64,000 bases of DNA. Origin: Rhodobacteraceae bacterium KLH11 (GTDB lineage Bacteria; Pseudomonadota; Alphaproteobacteria; Rhodobacterales; Rhodobacteraceae). Below the pieces are notes generated by a model that was not told the origin of the DNA, ran no database searches, and was given only the letters and a program-made list of their open reading frames with translations. Below are positions 9,149 through 17,903 of this stretch, piece by piece. The position numbers were made by a program, and so were the translations under genes. Each line of letters starts with the position of its first letter. The first letter of the stretch is position 1. The stretch is from assembly GCA_000158135.1 (NCBI GenBank), contig DS999531.1, positions 1,676,755-1,740,754 of the forward strand, given 5' to 3'.

Positions 9149-10370
9149 CTTGGGCTCTCCGACGGTCCAGCGTTTCCAGTATCATGTCGACCAGTTGATC
9201 CGCCTGCGGGGCACCTTCGGTTACAATCTGCCATCCGGCCAGGGCCATGTCGGCGGTCCGGTCCGGGGCCAGCAGCTCGACAACGCGATCCCCCAGTTCG
9301 GTTGCGGATTTGATGGCCAGCGCAGCCTTCGCCTGATCCAGCCTGTCATACAGGGTCCGATGCTGGCTGACATGGGGGCCGTGGATCACAGCCGATCCCA
9401 AAGCGATGGCGATCAGCGGGTCGACCCCGCCCGCGCCTCGTTCCAGTGAACTGCCCATGAATGTGACCGCTGATACCCGATACCAGAGCCCCAGATCTTC
9501 GGGCATCGAAGACAGGATCACCTGTGTGGTGTCCTCGATCGGGTGGTCTTCATCCCAGTTGGCGCAGCGCAGGTCCATCGCTTCGAGGCGCTTATGAAGG
9601 GGGCCCGCTTCAGCCATATCCGCCACATGCAGTATCAGAGCCAGCCGTGGCAGCATCCGCAGCGCTTGCCGATGTGCCGTCAGGACCGAGATGAACTCTT
9701 TGTCCTGCACCCAGGCCGCCAGCCAGACCGGGCGTCCGGCGAGCGTATGGTTGGTTTCGATCAATTCGTCCTCGGGCCAGGGATTCGGGTTCGGGCTGAC
9801 ATGTAGCGGCGGCGCGACTGACACCTTGGCCTGACGAATGCCCAGTCGCCGGATTTGGCGCTCGGTCTCTTTGTTGGGTGTGAGGATGGTGGTGAAGCAA
9901 TCCAGCGTATATCGGGTGATATCGGGCAGCCAGCGCCCGCCGGGCGCGGTTTTGACATCAACCGAAGCCTCCAGCAAAACCAGCGGAATATCCCGCTCCT
10001 GTGCGCGGGTAATGATGTTGGGCATCAACCCACCGCCGAACCAAAGCCCCATATCGGGTTGCCAGTGATCCAGAAACGCGCGCGCGGATCCGGTTTGTTC
10101 GGCGGGCAGTTTCAGGATCGGCGTGCTGCAGTCACTCCAATCCGAGAGGTCGGCATCGGGCGGCGCGGTCAACAGCAGCGACAGCCCCGGACGTGCGGGC
10201 AGCAGGCGGCGACAGAAATCATCGATTGCACGTATCCGGTTGGCCGCGCTGACATGAATCCAAAGCAGCTCTCCGTCGGGGCGCGGATTGTCTGAGAGGC
10301 CGGTATTTTGTGGAACACCCCACGATAGCACCCGATAGGCCGCCAGGCTCAGAGATCGCGGTTTGCTCAT
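9135..10370 (-). CDS. waaA: 3-deoxy-D-manno-octulosonic acid (Kdo) transferase
   Basis: A 411-residue GT-B glycosyltransferase that adds Kdo to lipid IVA at the inner membrane. Family signatures include [19 protein letters not shown], the [14 protein letters not shown] linker and the C-terminal [20 protein letters not shown] nucleotide-sugar binding segment. The ATG at 10370 overlaps the stop of the CysQ-like gene by four bases (ATGA); a long upstream in-frame extension is a shadow of that gene and was ignored. Together with lpxK it forms a lipid A/Kdo pair. Confidence 0.92.
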   Translation of the reverse strand: MSKPRSLSLAAYRVLSWGVPQNTGLSDNPRPDGELLWIHVSAANRIRAIDDFCRRLLPARPGLSLLLTAPPDADLSDWSDCSTPILKLPAEQTGSARAFLDHWQPDMGLWFGGGLMPNIITRAQERDIPLVLLEASVDVKTAPGGRWLPDITRYTLDCFTTILTPNKETERQIRRLGIRQAKVSVAPPLHVSPNPNPWPEDELIETNHTLAGRPVWLAAWVQDKEFISVLTAHRQALRMLPRLALILHVADMAEAGPLHKRLEAMDLRCANWDEDHPIEDTTQVILSSMPEDLGLWYRVSAVTFMGSSLERGAGGVDPLIAIALGSAVIHGPHVSQHRTLYDRLDQAKAALAIKSATELGDRVVELLAPDRTADMALAGWQIVTEGAPQADQLVDMILETLDRRRAQDART

Positions 10371-11167
10371 GCCGAAATTCCGGCTCCGTTCGGGTCGAGT
10401 TTTGTGTGAAGGTCGGCATGCAGGTCCGGGGCAGCGGCGACAACGCCATTGAGGCGCGGATGGGCGTTGTTGAACCGCAGCGGCTGGCTCAGGCGATCCG
10501 TGCAGAGCCCACCCGCTTCGCGCAGGATCAGATCGCCTGCAGCGATGTCCCATTCCCAGCTTGGCCGCAAGGTCAGCATCCCGTCGAATCGCCCCTGTGC
10601 GACAAGCGCCATGCGATAGGCGAGCGATGGGCGATAGACGCGGCGAAACGCGGGCGCGCGCCCCGATGTCCAGTGCTGTGGATCAAGATTGGGTTTTGCG
10701 GCCAGTATCTCGGCCTCGGACATTTGTGTCTGGGTCGACACCCGGATGGCCGTATCATTCAGGGTCGCCCCTTGTCCGCGCGCGGCTGCATAAAGCAGAT
10801 CGCGCCGGGGCAGATAGATGACGGCTGCCGTGACCTCGCCCTGTTCGGCCACGGCCAGCGAATGGGCCCAGGTGCGCGAACCTTCGGCAAAGCTGCGGGT
10901 CCCGTCGATCGGGTCGATGATGAACACCCGTGCGCATGACAGGCGGTCCGGGTTGTCCTCGGTCTCTTCGCTGAGCCAGCCGTAATCCGGGCGCGCGGCC
11001 TGCAGATCGCGTTCCAGCATCGCGTTGACCGCCAGATCCGCTTCGGTCACCGGACCCGCACCTCCGGGCTTGTCCCAGCGCTGCGCTTCGGGTCCGGAAT
11101 AGCGTGTGGCGATCTTTCCCGCCTCAAGCGCGGCGTCGATCAGCAGGGACAGGTCAGTTGCCGGCAA
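10367..11167 (-). CDS. CysQ-like inositol monophosphatase-family phosphatase
   Basis: A 266-residue member of the Mg-dependent inositol monophosphatase superfamily. The metal-binding sites are visible: EE (67-68), IDPIDGTRSF (84-93) and WEWDIAAGD (about 203-211). The length and sequence fit 3'(2'),5'-bisphosphate nucleotidase (CysQ), which removes adenosine 3',5'-bisphosphate from sulfate assimilation, but an inositol phosphatase role cannot be excluded. The start codon is TTG with AGGGA upstream and lies within the 3' end of pmbA; the stop overlaps the waaA start, so pmbA, this gene, waaA and lpxK appear to be one overlapping operon. Confidence 0.82.
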   Translation of the reverse strand: MPATDLSLLIDAALEAGKIATRYSGPEAQRWDKPGGAGPVTEADLAVNAMLERDLQAARPDYGWLSEETEDNPDRLSCARVFIIDPIDGTRSFAEGSRTWAHSLAVAEQGEVTAAVIYLPRRDLLYAAARGQGATLNDTAIRVSTQTQMSEAEILAAKPNLDPQHWTSGRAPAFRRVYRPSLAYRMALVAQGRFDGMLTLRPSWEWDIAAGDLILREAGGLCTDRLSQPLRFNNAHPRLNGVVAAAPDLHADLHTKLDPNGAGISA

Positions 11168-12500
11168 GTGTCATCCCTTCGATCAACAGCGAAGGCACAA
11201 CGCGCGACAGGTAGGGCCGCGCATCATTGGCCGGAATGATCCGCATCAGCATGTCCCGAAGGTTCCCCGCAATGGTGCATTCATTGACCGGGTGCGTGAT
11301 TTCGCCGTTTTCCACCCAAAATCCCGAAGCCCCGCGCGAATAGTCACCCGTATTGGGGTTGATGGTTGACCCGATCATCGAGGTCACCAGCAGCCCCGTG
11401 CCCATATCCTGCAACAGTTCGGCCCGGGTTTTGTCGCCTTGTGTCAGGCTCAGGTTCCAGTTGCTGGGCGAGGGCGGGCCGGATACCCCCCGCGCCGCAT
11501 TGCCGGTAGGCGCCATGCCAAGTTTGCGCGCGCTGGACAGATCCATCGTCCAGCCGGTCAATACGCCATCCTCCACAATCACTCTGCGTTGTGTCGCCAG
11601 ACCTTCGGCATCAAACGGGCGCGAGCCGGATATGCGCGGGCGGTGCGGGTCTTCGATCAGCGACAGGTGTGCGGGCAGAACCTGCTGGCCGAGGCTTTCC
11701 TTCAGCCATGAGGCCCCCCGTGCAATGGCCGCGCCATTGCTCGCCGCCAGCAGATGCCCGATCAGAGAAGACGAAATGCGTTCATCAAACATGACGGGAA
11801 AACCACCGGTCCGGGGTTTGCGCGCACCAACCAGCCCGACCGCGCGTTCACCTGCGGTGCGCCCGATTTCAGCGGGATCGCGCAGGTCGGATTGAAAGCT
11901 GCGGCTGTCGCCGTCATAGTCCCGCTCCATCCCCGTACCTTCACCCGAGATGGCAACGCAGGAGGTTGAGCGGGCGCTGCGCCTGTACCCGCCGGAAAAG
12001 CCATTGGTTGCGGCAAGATGAACCCGGTGTGTTCCGTAAGATGCGGCAGCATCCGAAACCTGTGTGACCCCTGCAACCGCCAAAGCCGACGCCTCGGCTG
12101 ACAATGCGTCTTGCATGAGCGCTTCGGCGCTGGGCTCAGGCGTAGGATCGAACAGCTCAAACGCCTCCATGTCCCAGTTGCGGATCAGCTGATCGGGATC
12201 GGCCAGACCAGTGAACGGATCTTCGGGTGCCTCGCGGGCCATGGCGACCGCCCGTTCGGCCATTGCGGCCAGGGTCTCTGCCCGGCTGTCGGAACTGGAG
12301 ACAATCGCCTGACGTTTGCCCAGAAAGACCCGCAGGCCCAGATCGGTTGCTTCCGAGCGTTCGGCATGTTCCAGCGCGCCGCCGCGTACCTCGACCGAAA
12401 CGGATGAACCGTCGATGACAATGGCATCTGCCGCTTCGGCACCTGCCTTGCGGGCGGCATCCAACAGGTCCTGGCTAATGTCTTGAGGTGTTTGGGTCAT
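11154..12500 (-). CDS. pmbA: TldD/PmbA-family metalloprotease component
   Basis: A 448-residue PmbA (TldE) homologue. Typical features are the N-terminal VEVRGGALEHAERSEATDLG region, a VMFDERISSSLIGHL segment, and the glycine-rich C-terminal SMIGSTINPNTGDYSRGASG followed by FWVENGEITHPVNE. In Escherichia coli TldD and TldE form a heterodimeric protease that matures modified peptides and degrades unfolded ones; TldD carries the zinc motif, and PmbA, as here, lacks HExxxH. No tldD gene is in the window. First gene of the overlapping pmbA-lpxK run. Confidence 0.92.
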   Translation of the reverse strand: MTQTPQDISQDLLDAARKAGAEAADAIVIDGSSVSVEVRGGALEHAERSEATDLGLRVFLGKRQAIVSSSDSRAETLAAMAERAVAMAREAPEDPFTGLADPDQLIRNWDMEAFELFDPTPEPSAEALMQDALSAEASALAVAGVTQVSDAAASYGTHRVHLAATNGFSGGYRRSARSTSCVAISGEGTGMERDYDGDSRSFQSDLRDPAEIGRTAGERAVGLVGARKPRTGGFPVMFDERISSSLIGHLLAASNGAAIARGASWLKESLGQQVLPAHLSLIEDPHRPRISGSRPFDAEGLATQRRVIVEDGVLTGWTMDLSSARKLGMAPTGNAARGVSGPPSPSNWNLSLTQGDKTRAELLQDMGTGLLVTSMIGSTINPNTGDYSRGASGFWVENGEITHPVNECTIAGNLRDMLMRIIPANDARPYLSRVVPSLLIEGMTLAGN

Positions 12501-12587
12501 GAGGCCTCCGGTCTTGTTGCACTGGACCTAGCCCCGGACTCCCGGTCCCGCAAGGCCTGCGATCCAATTGCACTGCGTGCCTCGGGC

Positions 12588-12615
12588 GGGAAAGGCCGCC
12601 CAGACGGCCTTTCCC
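12588..12615 (-). terminator. Perfect 11-base hairpin between the DUF2125 gene and pmbA
   Basis: GGGAAAGGCCG (12588-12598) and CGGCCTTTCCC (12605-12615) form a perfect 11-bp stem around six bases. It follows the DUF2125 stop codon by about ten bases on the minus strand, so it likely terminates that transcript before pmbA. No long T-run follows. Confidence 0.6.
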
Positions 12616-12625
12616 AGGATGCGTC

Positions 12626-14149
12626 TTATTTGATCCGCTGGCCGTTTGCCAGAATCTGACCGTCTTCGGTGAACTCGATTCTTGAGTTCAGCGTATCGGG
12701 TTCTTCGCCCGGTACCGCCATCAGGCCCATCATCATGCGCGCGCCAAGCGCGTCATTTTCCGAGACAAAGCCCATGCCGATCAGCTTGTCGAGCAAGGCA
12801 TTGGCACCCACAAGCTTCAGGTTGGCAATGCCCGAAGGCGCAGGCATACCATCAAAGGCTTCGGTGTTGGAATTGTCGAATGCGAAATCGCCATTGCCTG
12901 TCAGCTGTGCGCCAACCAGCGAGATCAACAATTCGTTGATCTTCAGCGAATGCAGCTCACCGGGTGCAGCATCTGACAGCTCAAGTTCTTCCACCGCCTC
13001 GGGATCCATGAAATCGGTCAGGACCTTGGCCGTACCGGTCGCGTCCAGCGCGATGGTTGCCGGGTCGCGTGGCAACGCGGCTGCGGGGTCAAAAATGCTC
13101 CACAGCACGTCGGACATGGTGAAGTCGGTCAGGTTGAGACCAAAACCAAAAGGCTGAACCTCGTCCGAGGCCTGAACGGGCAGTTCGAATTTCAACCCTG
13201 CATTCGCCATGGCGATTTCGATCGGGAAGGGCAGATCAGCCGTGGTGACGGCCAGTTTGGTGCTGTTCTGTGTCAGGTCATAAACCAGCCGCTGGGCATC
13301 AATGCTGCCGGTAAAGGCGCCGCCTTCCGAAGAGCTGCTGAGCGAGAACGCCTCTCCTTCTGCGGTGCCGGCTATCTCGGTATTGCCCGAGGCATAGGTG
13401 AATGTGCCAGAGGCCGCGAACCCGGCATCATAGATATCTTCGATATTGCCCGGATCCAGCTCAAGCGGGATCAGGCTGTCGCCTTCAAAGGTCAACTGGT
13501 CCAGCTTGCCGTTGAAGCGGCCGGTATCTTCGCTGTCAGGTTCGTTGAAGGCTATATCATAGGTCAGGCTGTCTGCGGTGAACTGTTGCGCAAGATCGCG
13601 CAGTTCACCGATTTTCATTTGTGAAGAGCCTGCGATATCGTTCATCTGAACGTTCAGGTTCAGCATATCCTGCGATATGGTTTCATCGCCGGTTTCGATC
13701 GAATCCAACGCAAAACCCATGCTGTTTGCGCTGTAATCATAGGTCATCTCGTCAGGTGAGCCCGAGACGACCATTTCCATCGCGTCCTCCGTGTAGAGCA
13801 GATCAGCCGAGAAGGCCTCGCCTTCGGATTCGCCTGATATGGTCATCGGGAAGCTGTCGGGAAAGTCGATATTGACGGTGCCATCACCATTTTCGGTCAG
13901 GGTCATTTCCGGCACAGTCACTTCGAACGTACCATCAGTGTCGGGCACCGACATAGCCATTGCCATGTTGGTGATGGTGGTGACATTGCCTGAAACGCTT
14001 TGATCGCCGGATACGTTATAGCCCATGCCGCCCAGATAAGCCTGCCAATCGGCCCAGACATCGGCCGCGGTGAGATCGGCAAACGCGCCCTGTGTTGCAA
14101 AGACATAGGCAAGAGCAGCTCCGCAGCCGCGGCGAAGGAAAACAGTCAT
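12626..14149 (-). CDS. DUF2125-type secreted acidic protein
   Basis: A 507-residue protein with a signal peptide (cleavage near GAFA-DLTAAD, about residue 25) and a very acidic mature sequence (repeated Asp/Glu, Ser, Thr and few Lys). It resembles the DUF2125 family common in Rhodobacterales; the core is mostly predicted beta-strand with recurrent GESEGEAFSA and AGTAEGEAFSL segments (two similar internal repeats). No catalytic motif is visible. Location is periplasmic or outer-membrane associated; function is unknown. AAGAAGGG precedes the ATG. It is divergent from the SDR gene, sharing a 133-base promoter region. Confidence 0.75.
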   Translation of the reverse strand: MTVFLRRGCGAALAYVFATQGAFADLTAADVWADWQAYLGGMGYNVSGDQSVSGNVTTITNMAMAMSVPDTDGTFEVTVPEMTLTENGDGTVNIDFPDSFPMTISGESEGEAFSADLLYTEDAMEMVVSGSPDEMTYDYSANSMGFALDSIETGDETISQDMLNLNVQMNDIAGSSQMKIGELRDLAQQFTADSLTYDIAFNEPDSEDTGRFNGKLDQLTFEGDSLIPLELDPGNIEDIYDAGFAASGTFTYASGNTEIAGTAEGEAFSLSSSSEGGAFTGSIDAQRLVYDLTQNSTKLAVTTADLPFPIEIAMANAGLKFELPVQASDEVQPFGFGLNLTDFTMSDVLWSIFDPAAALPRDPATIALDATGTAKVLTDFMDPEAVEELELSDAAPGELHSLKINELLISLVGAQLTGNGDFAFDNSNTEAFDGMPAPSGIANLKLVGANALLDKLIGMGFVSENDALGARMMMGLMAVPGEEPDTLNSRIEFTEDGQILANGQRIK

Positions 14150-14282
14150 AAGAGAACCCTTCTTGGATAAATTTGCCGGCATCGTCGTGCTTGTGGCCGC
14201 CAGCGTCAAGGGGCAAGGGGTGGACCATTTCCCCATTTCCGCTGTACGACTTTACACAATTTCAAATGCGGGGATTTATACG

Positions 14283-15032
14283 ATGGATATGCAAGGGAAA
14301 ACCGTACTGATAACAGGGGCCAGTCGGGGCATCGGGGCCGAAGCAGGGCGTGTTTTTGCCGCAGCCGGGGCCAATGTCGCGCTGGTTGCGCGCAGCCATG
14401 ATCAGATCGATGCGCTGGCTGCCGCTCTGGGCGAGAACACCATTGCTCTGGCCTGCGACGTAAGCGATTTTGCACAGGTGGAACAGGCGGTTGCCGATTG
14501 TGTTGACCGGTTCGGCGGGCTGGATGTTCTGGTCGGAAACGCAGGTGTCATCGATCCGATCTTTCATTTGTCGAACGCGGATACGCAAGCCTGGAGCCAG
14601 GCCATCGACATCAACCTGAAAGGTGTCTTTTATGGAATGCGTGCGGTGCTGCCCATTATGCGGGCCGCAGGTGGGGGGACAGTGCTTACGATATCGTCCG
14701 GGGCGGCGTCGAACCCGGTTGAAGCGTGGAGTCACTATTGCGCCTCCAAGGCGGGGGCCAAGATGCTGACAGAATGCCTGCATCTGGAAGAGGCGCATCA
14801 TGGCATCCGTGCCATGGGGTTGTCGCCGGGCACAGTGGCGACTGACATGCAAAGGGTGATCAAGGCCAGTGGTATAAACCCGGTCAGCCAGCTGGATTGG
14901 GATGACCACATTCCCGCAGATTGGCCCGCGCGCGCTTTGCTGTGGATGTGCACACCAGCTGCAGATGAGTTTTTGGGCACCGAGATTTCGCTACGCCGTG
15001 AAGATATCCGCAGCCGAGTCGGCCTGACGTGA
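14283..15032 (+). CDS. Short-chain dehydrogenase/reductase
   Basis: A 249-residue classical SDR. The nucleotide-binding motif TGASRGIG is at 11-18, the NAG motif in LVGNAGVID, and the catalytic Tyr152 and Lys156 are in HYCASKAGAK preceded by TISSGAAS. It would be a NAD(P)-dependent alcohol/ketone oxidoreductase in the cytoplasm; the substrate is unknown. Its stop codon overlaps the GTG start of the next gene by four bases, so it is the first gene of a coupled SDR / enoyl-CoA hydratase / VOC operon, which hints at acyl-CoA or aromatic catabolism. Confidence 0.9.
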   Translation: MDMQGKTVLITGASRGIGAEAGRVFAAAGANVALVARSHDQIDALAAALGENTIALACDVSDFAQVEQAVADCVDRFGGLDVLVGNAGVIDPIFHLSNADTQAWSQAIDINLKGVFYGMRAVLPIMRAAGGGTVLTISSGAASNPVEAWSHYCASKAGAKMLTECLHLEEAHHGIRAMGLSPGTVATDMQRVIKASGINPVSQLDWDDHIPADWPARALLWMCTPAADEFLGTEISLRREDIRSRVGLT

Positions 15033-15637
15033 TCGACCTGACGCAAGAAGGCGGGCTTTGGACGGTTACGCTGAACAACCCCGACAAGGCCAATGCGCTG
15101 ACCGAGGCGATGCTGCGCGAACTGCTCTGCATTGCCGAGGCTGCCACCGACGCCCGCGCCCTGATCTTGACGGGTGCGGGCCGGGTGTTCAGTGCGGGGG
15201 CCGATCTTGATGCGGCCCGGGCAGGTCTTGCGACCTCAGATCTGTGGGAGCAGTTGTCAGGTGCGATTGCTGCCCTGCCCTGTCTGACGGTGGCGGCGCT
15301 TAACGGTACGCTGGCAGGTGGCGCAAATGGTATGGCTCTGGCCTGTGATCTGCGTATCGCGGTGCCTTCGGCCAGGTTTTTCTATCCGGTTATGAAGCTG
15401 GGCTTTCTACCGCAACCGTCAGACCCAAAGCGGATGGCTGCGCTGATCGGACCGGCCCGGACAAAACTGATTCTGATGGCCGGACAAAAGATCACCGCAG
15501 CCGAAGCCTATGATTTCGGATTGGTGGATCGGGTGGTTGAGCCCGAAGACCTGATGCCAACCGCACGCGCGCTTGTGGCCGACAGTCTCTCTGCCGACCC
15601 GTCAATCGCCTCAGGTATAGCAGGATTGTGCCCATGA
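15029..15637 (+). CDS. Short enoyl-CoA hydratase/isomerase-family protein
   Basis: A 202-residue crotonase-fold protein starting at GTG. The oxyanion-hole segments AGRVFSAGADLDAA and NGTLAGGANGMALACDLRIA are present, as is the following FFYPVMKLGFLP stretch. It is roughly 50 residues shorter than usual hydratases and ends soon after VADSLSADPSIASG, so the C-terminal helices that normally pack on the trimer are missing or reduced. The GTG overlaps the SDR stop and its own stop overlaps the VOC start (ATGA), a chain of translational coupling. Specific reaction unknown. Confidence 0.85.
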   Translation: MIDLTQEGGLWTVTLNNPDKANALTEAMLRELLCIAEAATDARALILTGAGRVFSAGADLDAARAGLATSDLWEQLSGAIAALPCLTVAALNGTLAGGANGMALACDLRIAVPSARFFYPVMKLGFLPQPSDPKRMAALIGPARTKLILMAGQKITAAEAYDFGLVDRVVEPEDLMPTARALVADSLSADPSIASGIAGLCP

Positions 15638-16371
15638 GACTTTCTGCCCTTCGGCTGCGCGTTGCAGACCCGGAAAGCCTGGCCGCGTTCTATCGCGATG
15701 TGCTTGGTATGACCATTCAGGTCGAAGGTGCCAATCGGCGCGTTGGGTACCCCGGTCAGGATGCTGACCTGCTGCTGATGCCGGGCGGAGGGGGCTATAA
15801 CCACGATCAGGGCCAGCGCTATTGGAAGATCGGGATCACGTTGCCGGATGTGGACATTGTTGCCGATCATCTGCGCCAAAACGGGGTCTCCGTCAGCGCA
15901 CCGCGTCAGTTTCTTGATATCGGCTATATGTGCCACCTGAGCGATCCCGAGGGGTTTGTGATCGAGCTGCTGCAACAGGATTTCGCAGGCAACCGGCCCG
16001 AAGGTGCCACCAACCCGGCTGCGCCGTTTGCCAGGGCCTGTATCGGTCAGATCACGCTGCGGACCGGAGATATCGCCGCTGAAGATACCTTCTGTCGCGC
16101 TTTGGGCATGACATTGCTTTCGCTGCAGGAGGTTGAACCTTTTGGGTTTGACCTGCATTTTTATGCATTCACCACTGACATGCCGCCCAACCCGGATCTC
16201 TGGGCGGTCGAGAATCGCGAGTGGCTGTGGAAACGCCCCTATACCACGTTGGAATTCCAGCATATTGCGAATGCAAGGTTTGCGCCGGTGCCCGATTATC
16301 TGGGGTATGAGGTTGAGGGGGCGGACCAGCCGCAAAAGGATGCCTTTGGCGATCTGGTCCTGCCAGCCTGA
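15634..16371 (+). CDS. Two-domain VOC (glyoxalase/dioxygenase superfamily) protein
   Basis: A 245-residue protein with two vicinal-oxygen-chelate modules. The first (1-115) has ALRLRVADPESLAAFYRDVL and ends with HLSDPEGFVIELLQ, the classic metal-ligand strand; the second (about 130-245) begins GQITLRTGDIAAEDTFCRAL. This layout is shared by extradiol ring-cleavage dioxygenases and by glyoxalase-like isomerases; which applies is not clear. The ATG at 15634 overlaps the previous stop by four bases. Grouping with an SDR and a crotonase suggests a small catabolic pathway. Confidence 0.82.
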   Translation: MRLSALRLRVADPESLAAFYRDVLGMTIQVEGANRRVGYPGQDADLLLMPGGGGYNHDQGQRYWKIGITLPDVDIVADHLRQNGVSVSAPRQFLDIGYMCHLSDPEGFVIELLQQDFAGNRPEGATNPAAPFARACIGQITLRTGDIAAEDTFCRALGMTLLSLQEVEPFGFDLHFYAFTTDMPPNPDLWAVENREWLWKRPYTTLEFQHIANARFAPVPDYLGYEVEGADQPQKDAFGDLVLPA

Positions 16372-16668
16372 TCATCGTTTGCGCCGTTTACCCGGAACTT
16401 TGGATCGAAATCCGGGTGGACGTTTGCGTATCCAGTTCAGGAATTTCTCAAGCCTCGGATGGGTGCGCAAGGCATCGACTGTGTTGAATGCGCGCGCCAG
16501 CTCGGCCTCGGTCAGTGTTGCGTGTATTTCCTTGTGGCATATCTGATGCAGTAAAACGGTGGGTCCGCCCTTGCCTCCTTTGAGTTTTGGGATCAGATGG
16601 TGAAGGCTGCCGCCGCCCTCGGGGATCGGACGGCCGCATAGCGGGCAGATCGGATCAGCATTTGCCAT
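16372..16668 (-). CDS. Small HNH-endonuclease-like protein
   Basis: A 98-residue protein with a CPLC zinc knuckle (8-11), a HHLIPKLKGGK segment carrying the HNH histidines (His23/24), and a second CHKEIH element (44-49): the HNH layout. The C-terminus is strongly basic (ends KVPGKRRKR), fitting nucleic-acid binding. Solitary HNH proteins of this size occur widely without a known target. The ATG at 16668 was chosen because the motif begins just after it. It is divergent from the flavoprotein gene, the two starts being only about 45 bases apart. Confidence 0.78.
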   Translation of the reverse strand: MANADPICPLCGRPIPEGGGSLHHLIPKLKGGKGGPTVLLHQICHKEIHATLTEAELARAFNTVDALRTHPRLEKFLNWIRKRPPGFRSKVPGKRRKR

Positions 16669-16712
16669 GGCGCAATGTTGCGCCGAAACGCAAGCAGGGC
16701 AAGAGGGGCGCA

Positions 16713-17903
16713 ATGGCGCAAGCGATGGTGATCGGGGCCGGACCCGCCGGGCTGATGGCAGCCGAGCAGCTTGCGGCTGCCGGGCATCAGGTTCTTGTGG
16801 CCGAGGCCAAGCCCTCTGTCGCACGCAAGTTCCTGATGGCTGGAAAGTCTGGTCTGAACCTGACCAAGAACGAACCCTTCGACCAGTTGACAGGCGCGTA
16901 TGGAGATGCCGGGGATTGGTTGCGCCCGATGCTTCGTGACTTTGACGCCCGGGCCGTCATGGGGTGGGCGGGCGATCTTGGGCAAGAGATGTTCACTGGC
17001 TCGACGGGGCGTGTGTTCCCCAAGGCTATGAAAGCCTCGCCCTTGTTACGGGCGTGGTTGGCCCGGCTAGAGCAAGCCGGGGTTGAGATCAGAACGCGCT
17101 GGCGCTGGCAGGGCTGGCGCGATGCGGCGCTGATGTTTGAGACGCCCAATGGCGAACAGCTTTGCACACCTGATGTAACGGTTCTGGCACTGGGCGGAGC
17201 AAGCTGGGCACGATTGGGTTCGGATGGGGCCTGGGCATCGCGGCTGGCTGACAAGGATGTCGCCCTGGCACCTTTCGCACCAGCCAACGCCGCGTTGTCT
17301 GTCGACTGGAGCCACCACATGCAGCCCCATTTTGGCACCGCGCTGAAATCAGTGCGCTGGACGGTGGGTGAGTTGACCAGCCGGGGAGAGGCCACGATAT
17401 CCGCAAAAGGGCTGGAAGGTGGCGGGCTGTATTCTCTGACCCCTGCCATACGGGCGGGCACCCCGCTGTATCTGGACCTTGTTCCTGATATGACGGCCGA
17501 AGCCCTGCAAACCCGGTTGGCCGGGAAGAAGGCAAAAGCAACGCTTTCGCATTGGCTGAAGAACAGCTTGCGCCTGTCGCCGCAAAAAATTGCTTTGTTT
17601 CATGAGATGACAAAGGGGGCCGCGTCGGGGCAAGCGCAATGGGCCGATGCGCTTAAACACCTGCCTGTGCGCTATTCTGACCTGCGCCCGATGGACGAGG
17701 CGATCTCGACCGCTGGTGGCGTTCGTCGTACCGCGGTTGATGATGGTCTGATGCTGAACGCGCTGCCCGGTGTGTTCTGCGCGGGTGAGATGCTGGATTG
17801 GGAAGCGCCAACCGGCGGGTATCTGTTGACCGCATGTCTGGCGACGGGACGGTGGGCCGGGAAATCCGCTGCGGCTTGGATGGAAGGCCGTGCCTCAGCC
17901 TGA
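16713..17903 (+). CDS. BaiN/HI0933-family FAD-dependent oxidoreductase
   Basis: A 396-residue flavoprotein. The dinucleotide-binding motif VIGAGPAGLMAAEQL is at 6-20, followed by the family signature AGKSGLNLTKNE. The C-terminal FCAGEMLDWEAPTGGYLL carries the second FAD contact, typical of the HI0933/BaiN group. Substrate is not known for most members; BaiN acts on bile acids in gut bacteria, which is not implied here. GAGGGG precedes the ATG. The 3' end overlaps the convergent holA gene by nine bases. Confidence 0.88.
   Translation: MAQAMVIGAGPAGLMAAEQLAAAGHQVLVAEAKPSVARKFLMAGKSGLNLTKNEPFDQLTGAYGDAGDWLRPMLRDFDARAVMGWAGDLGQEMFTGSTGRVFPKAMKASPLLRAWLARLEQAGVEIRTRWRWQGWRDAALMFETPNGEQLCTPDVTVLALGGASWARLGSDGAWASRLADKDVALAPFAPANAALSVDWSHHMQPHFGTALKSVRWTVGELTSRGEATISAKGLEGGGLYSLTPAIRAGTPLYLDLVPDMTAEALQTRLAGKKAKATLSHWLKNSLRLSPQKIALFHEMTKGAASGQAQWADALKHLPVRYSDLRPMDEAISTAGGVRRTAVDDGLMLNALPGVFCAGEMLDWEAPTGGYLLTACLATGRWAGKSAAAWMEGRASA

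Noticed and set aside
10371..10553. N-terminal extension of waaA
   Set aside because: It lies within the CysQ-like gene; the family start and the ATGA overlap support 10370.
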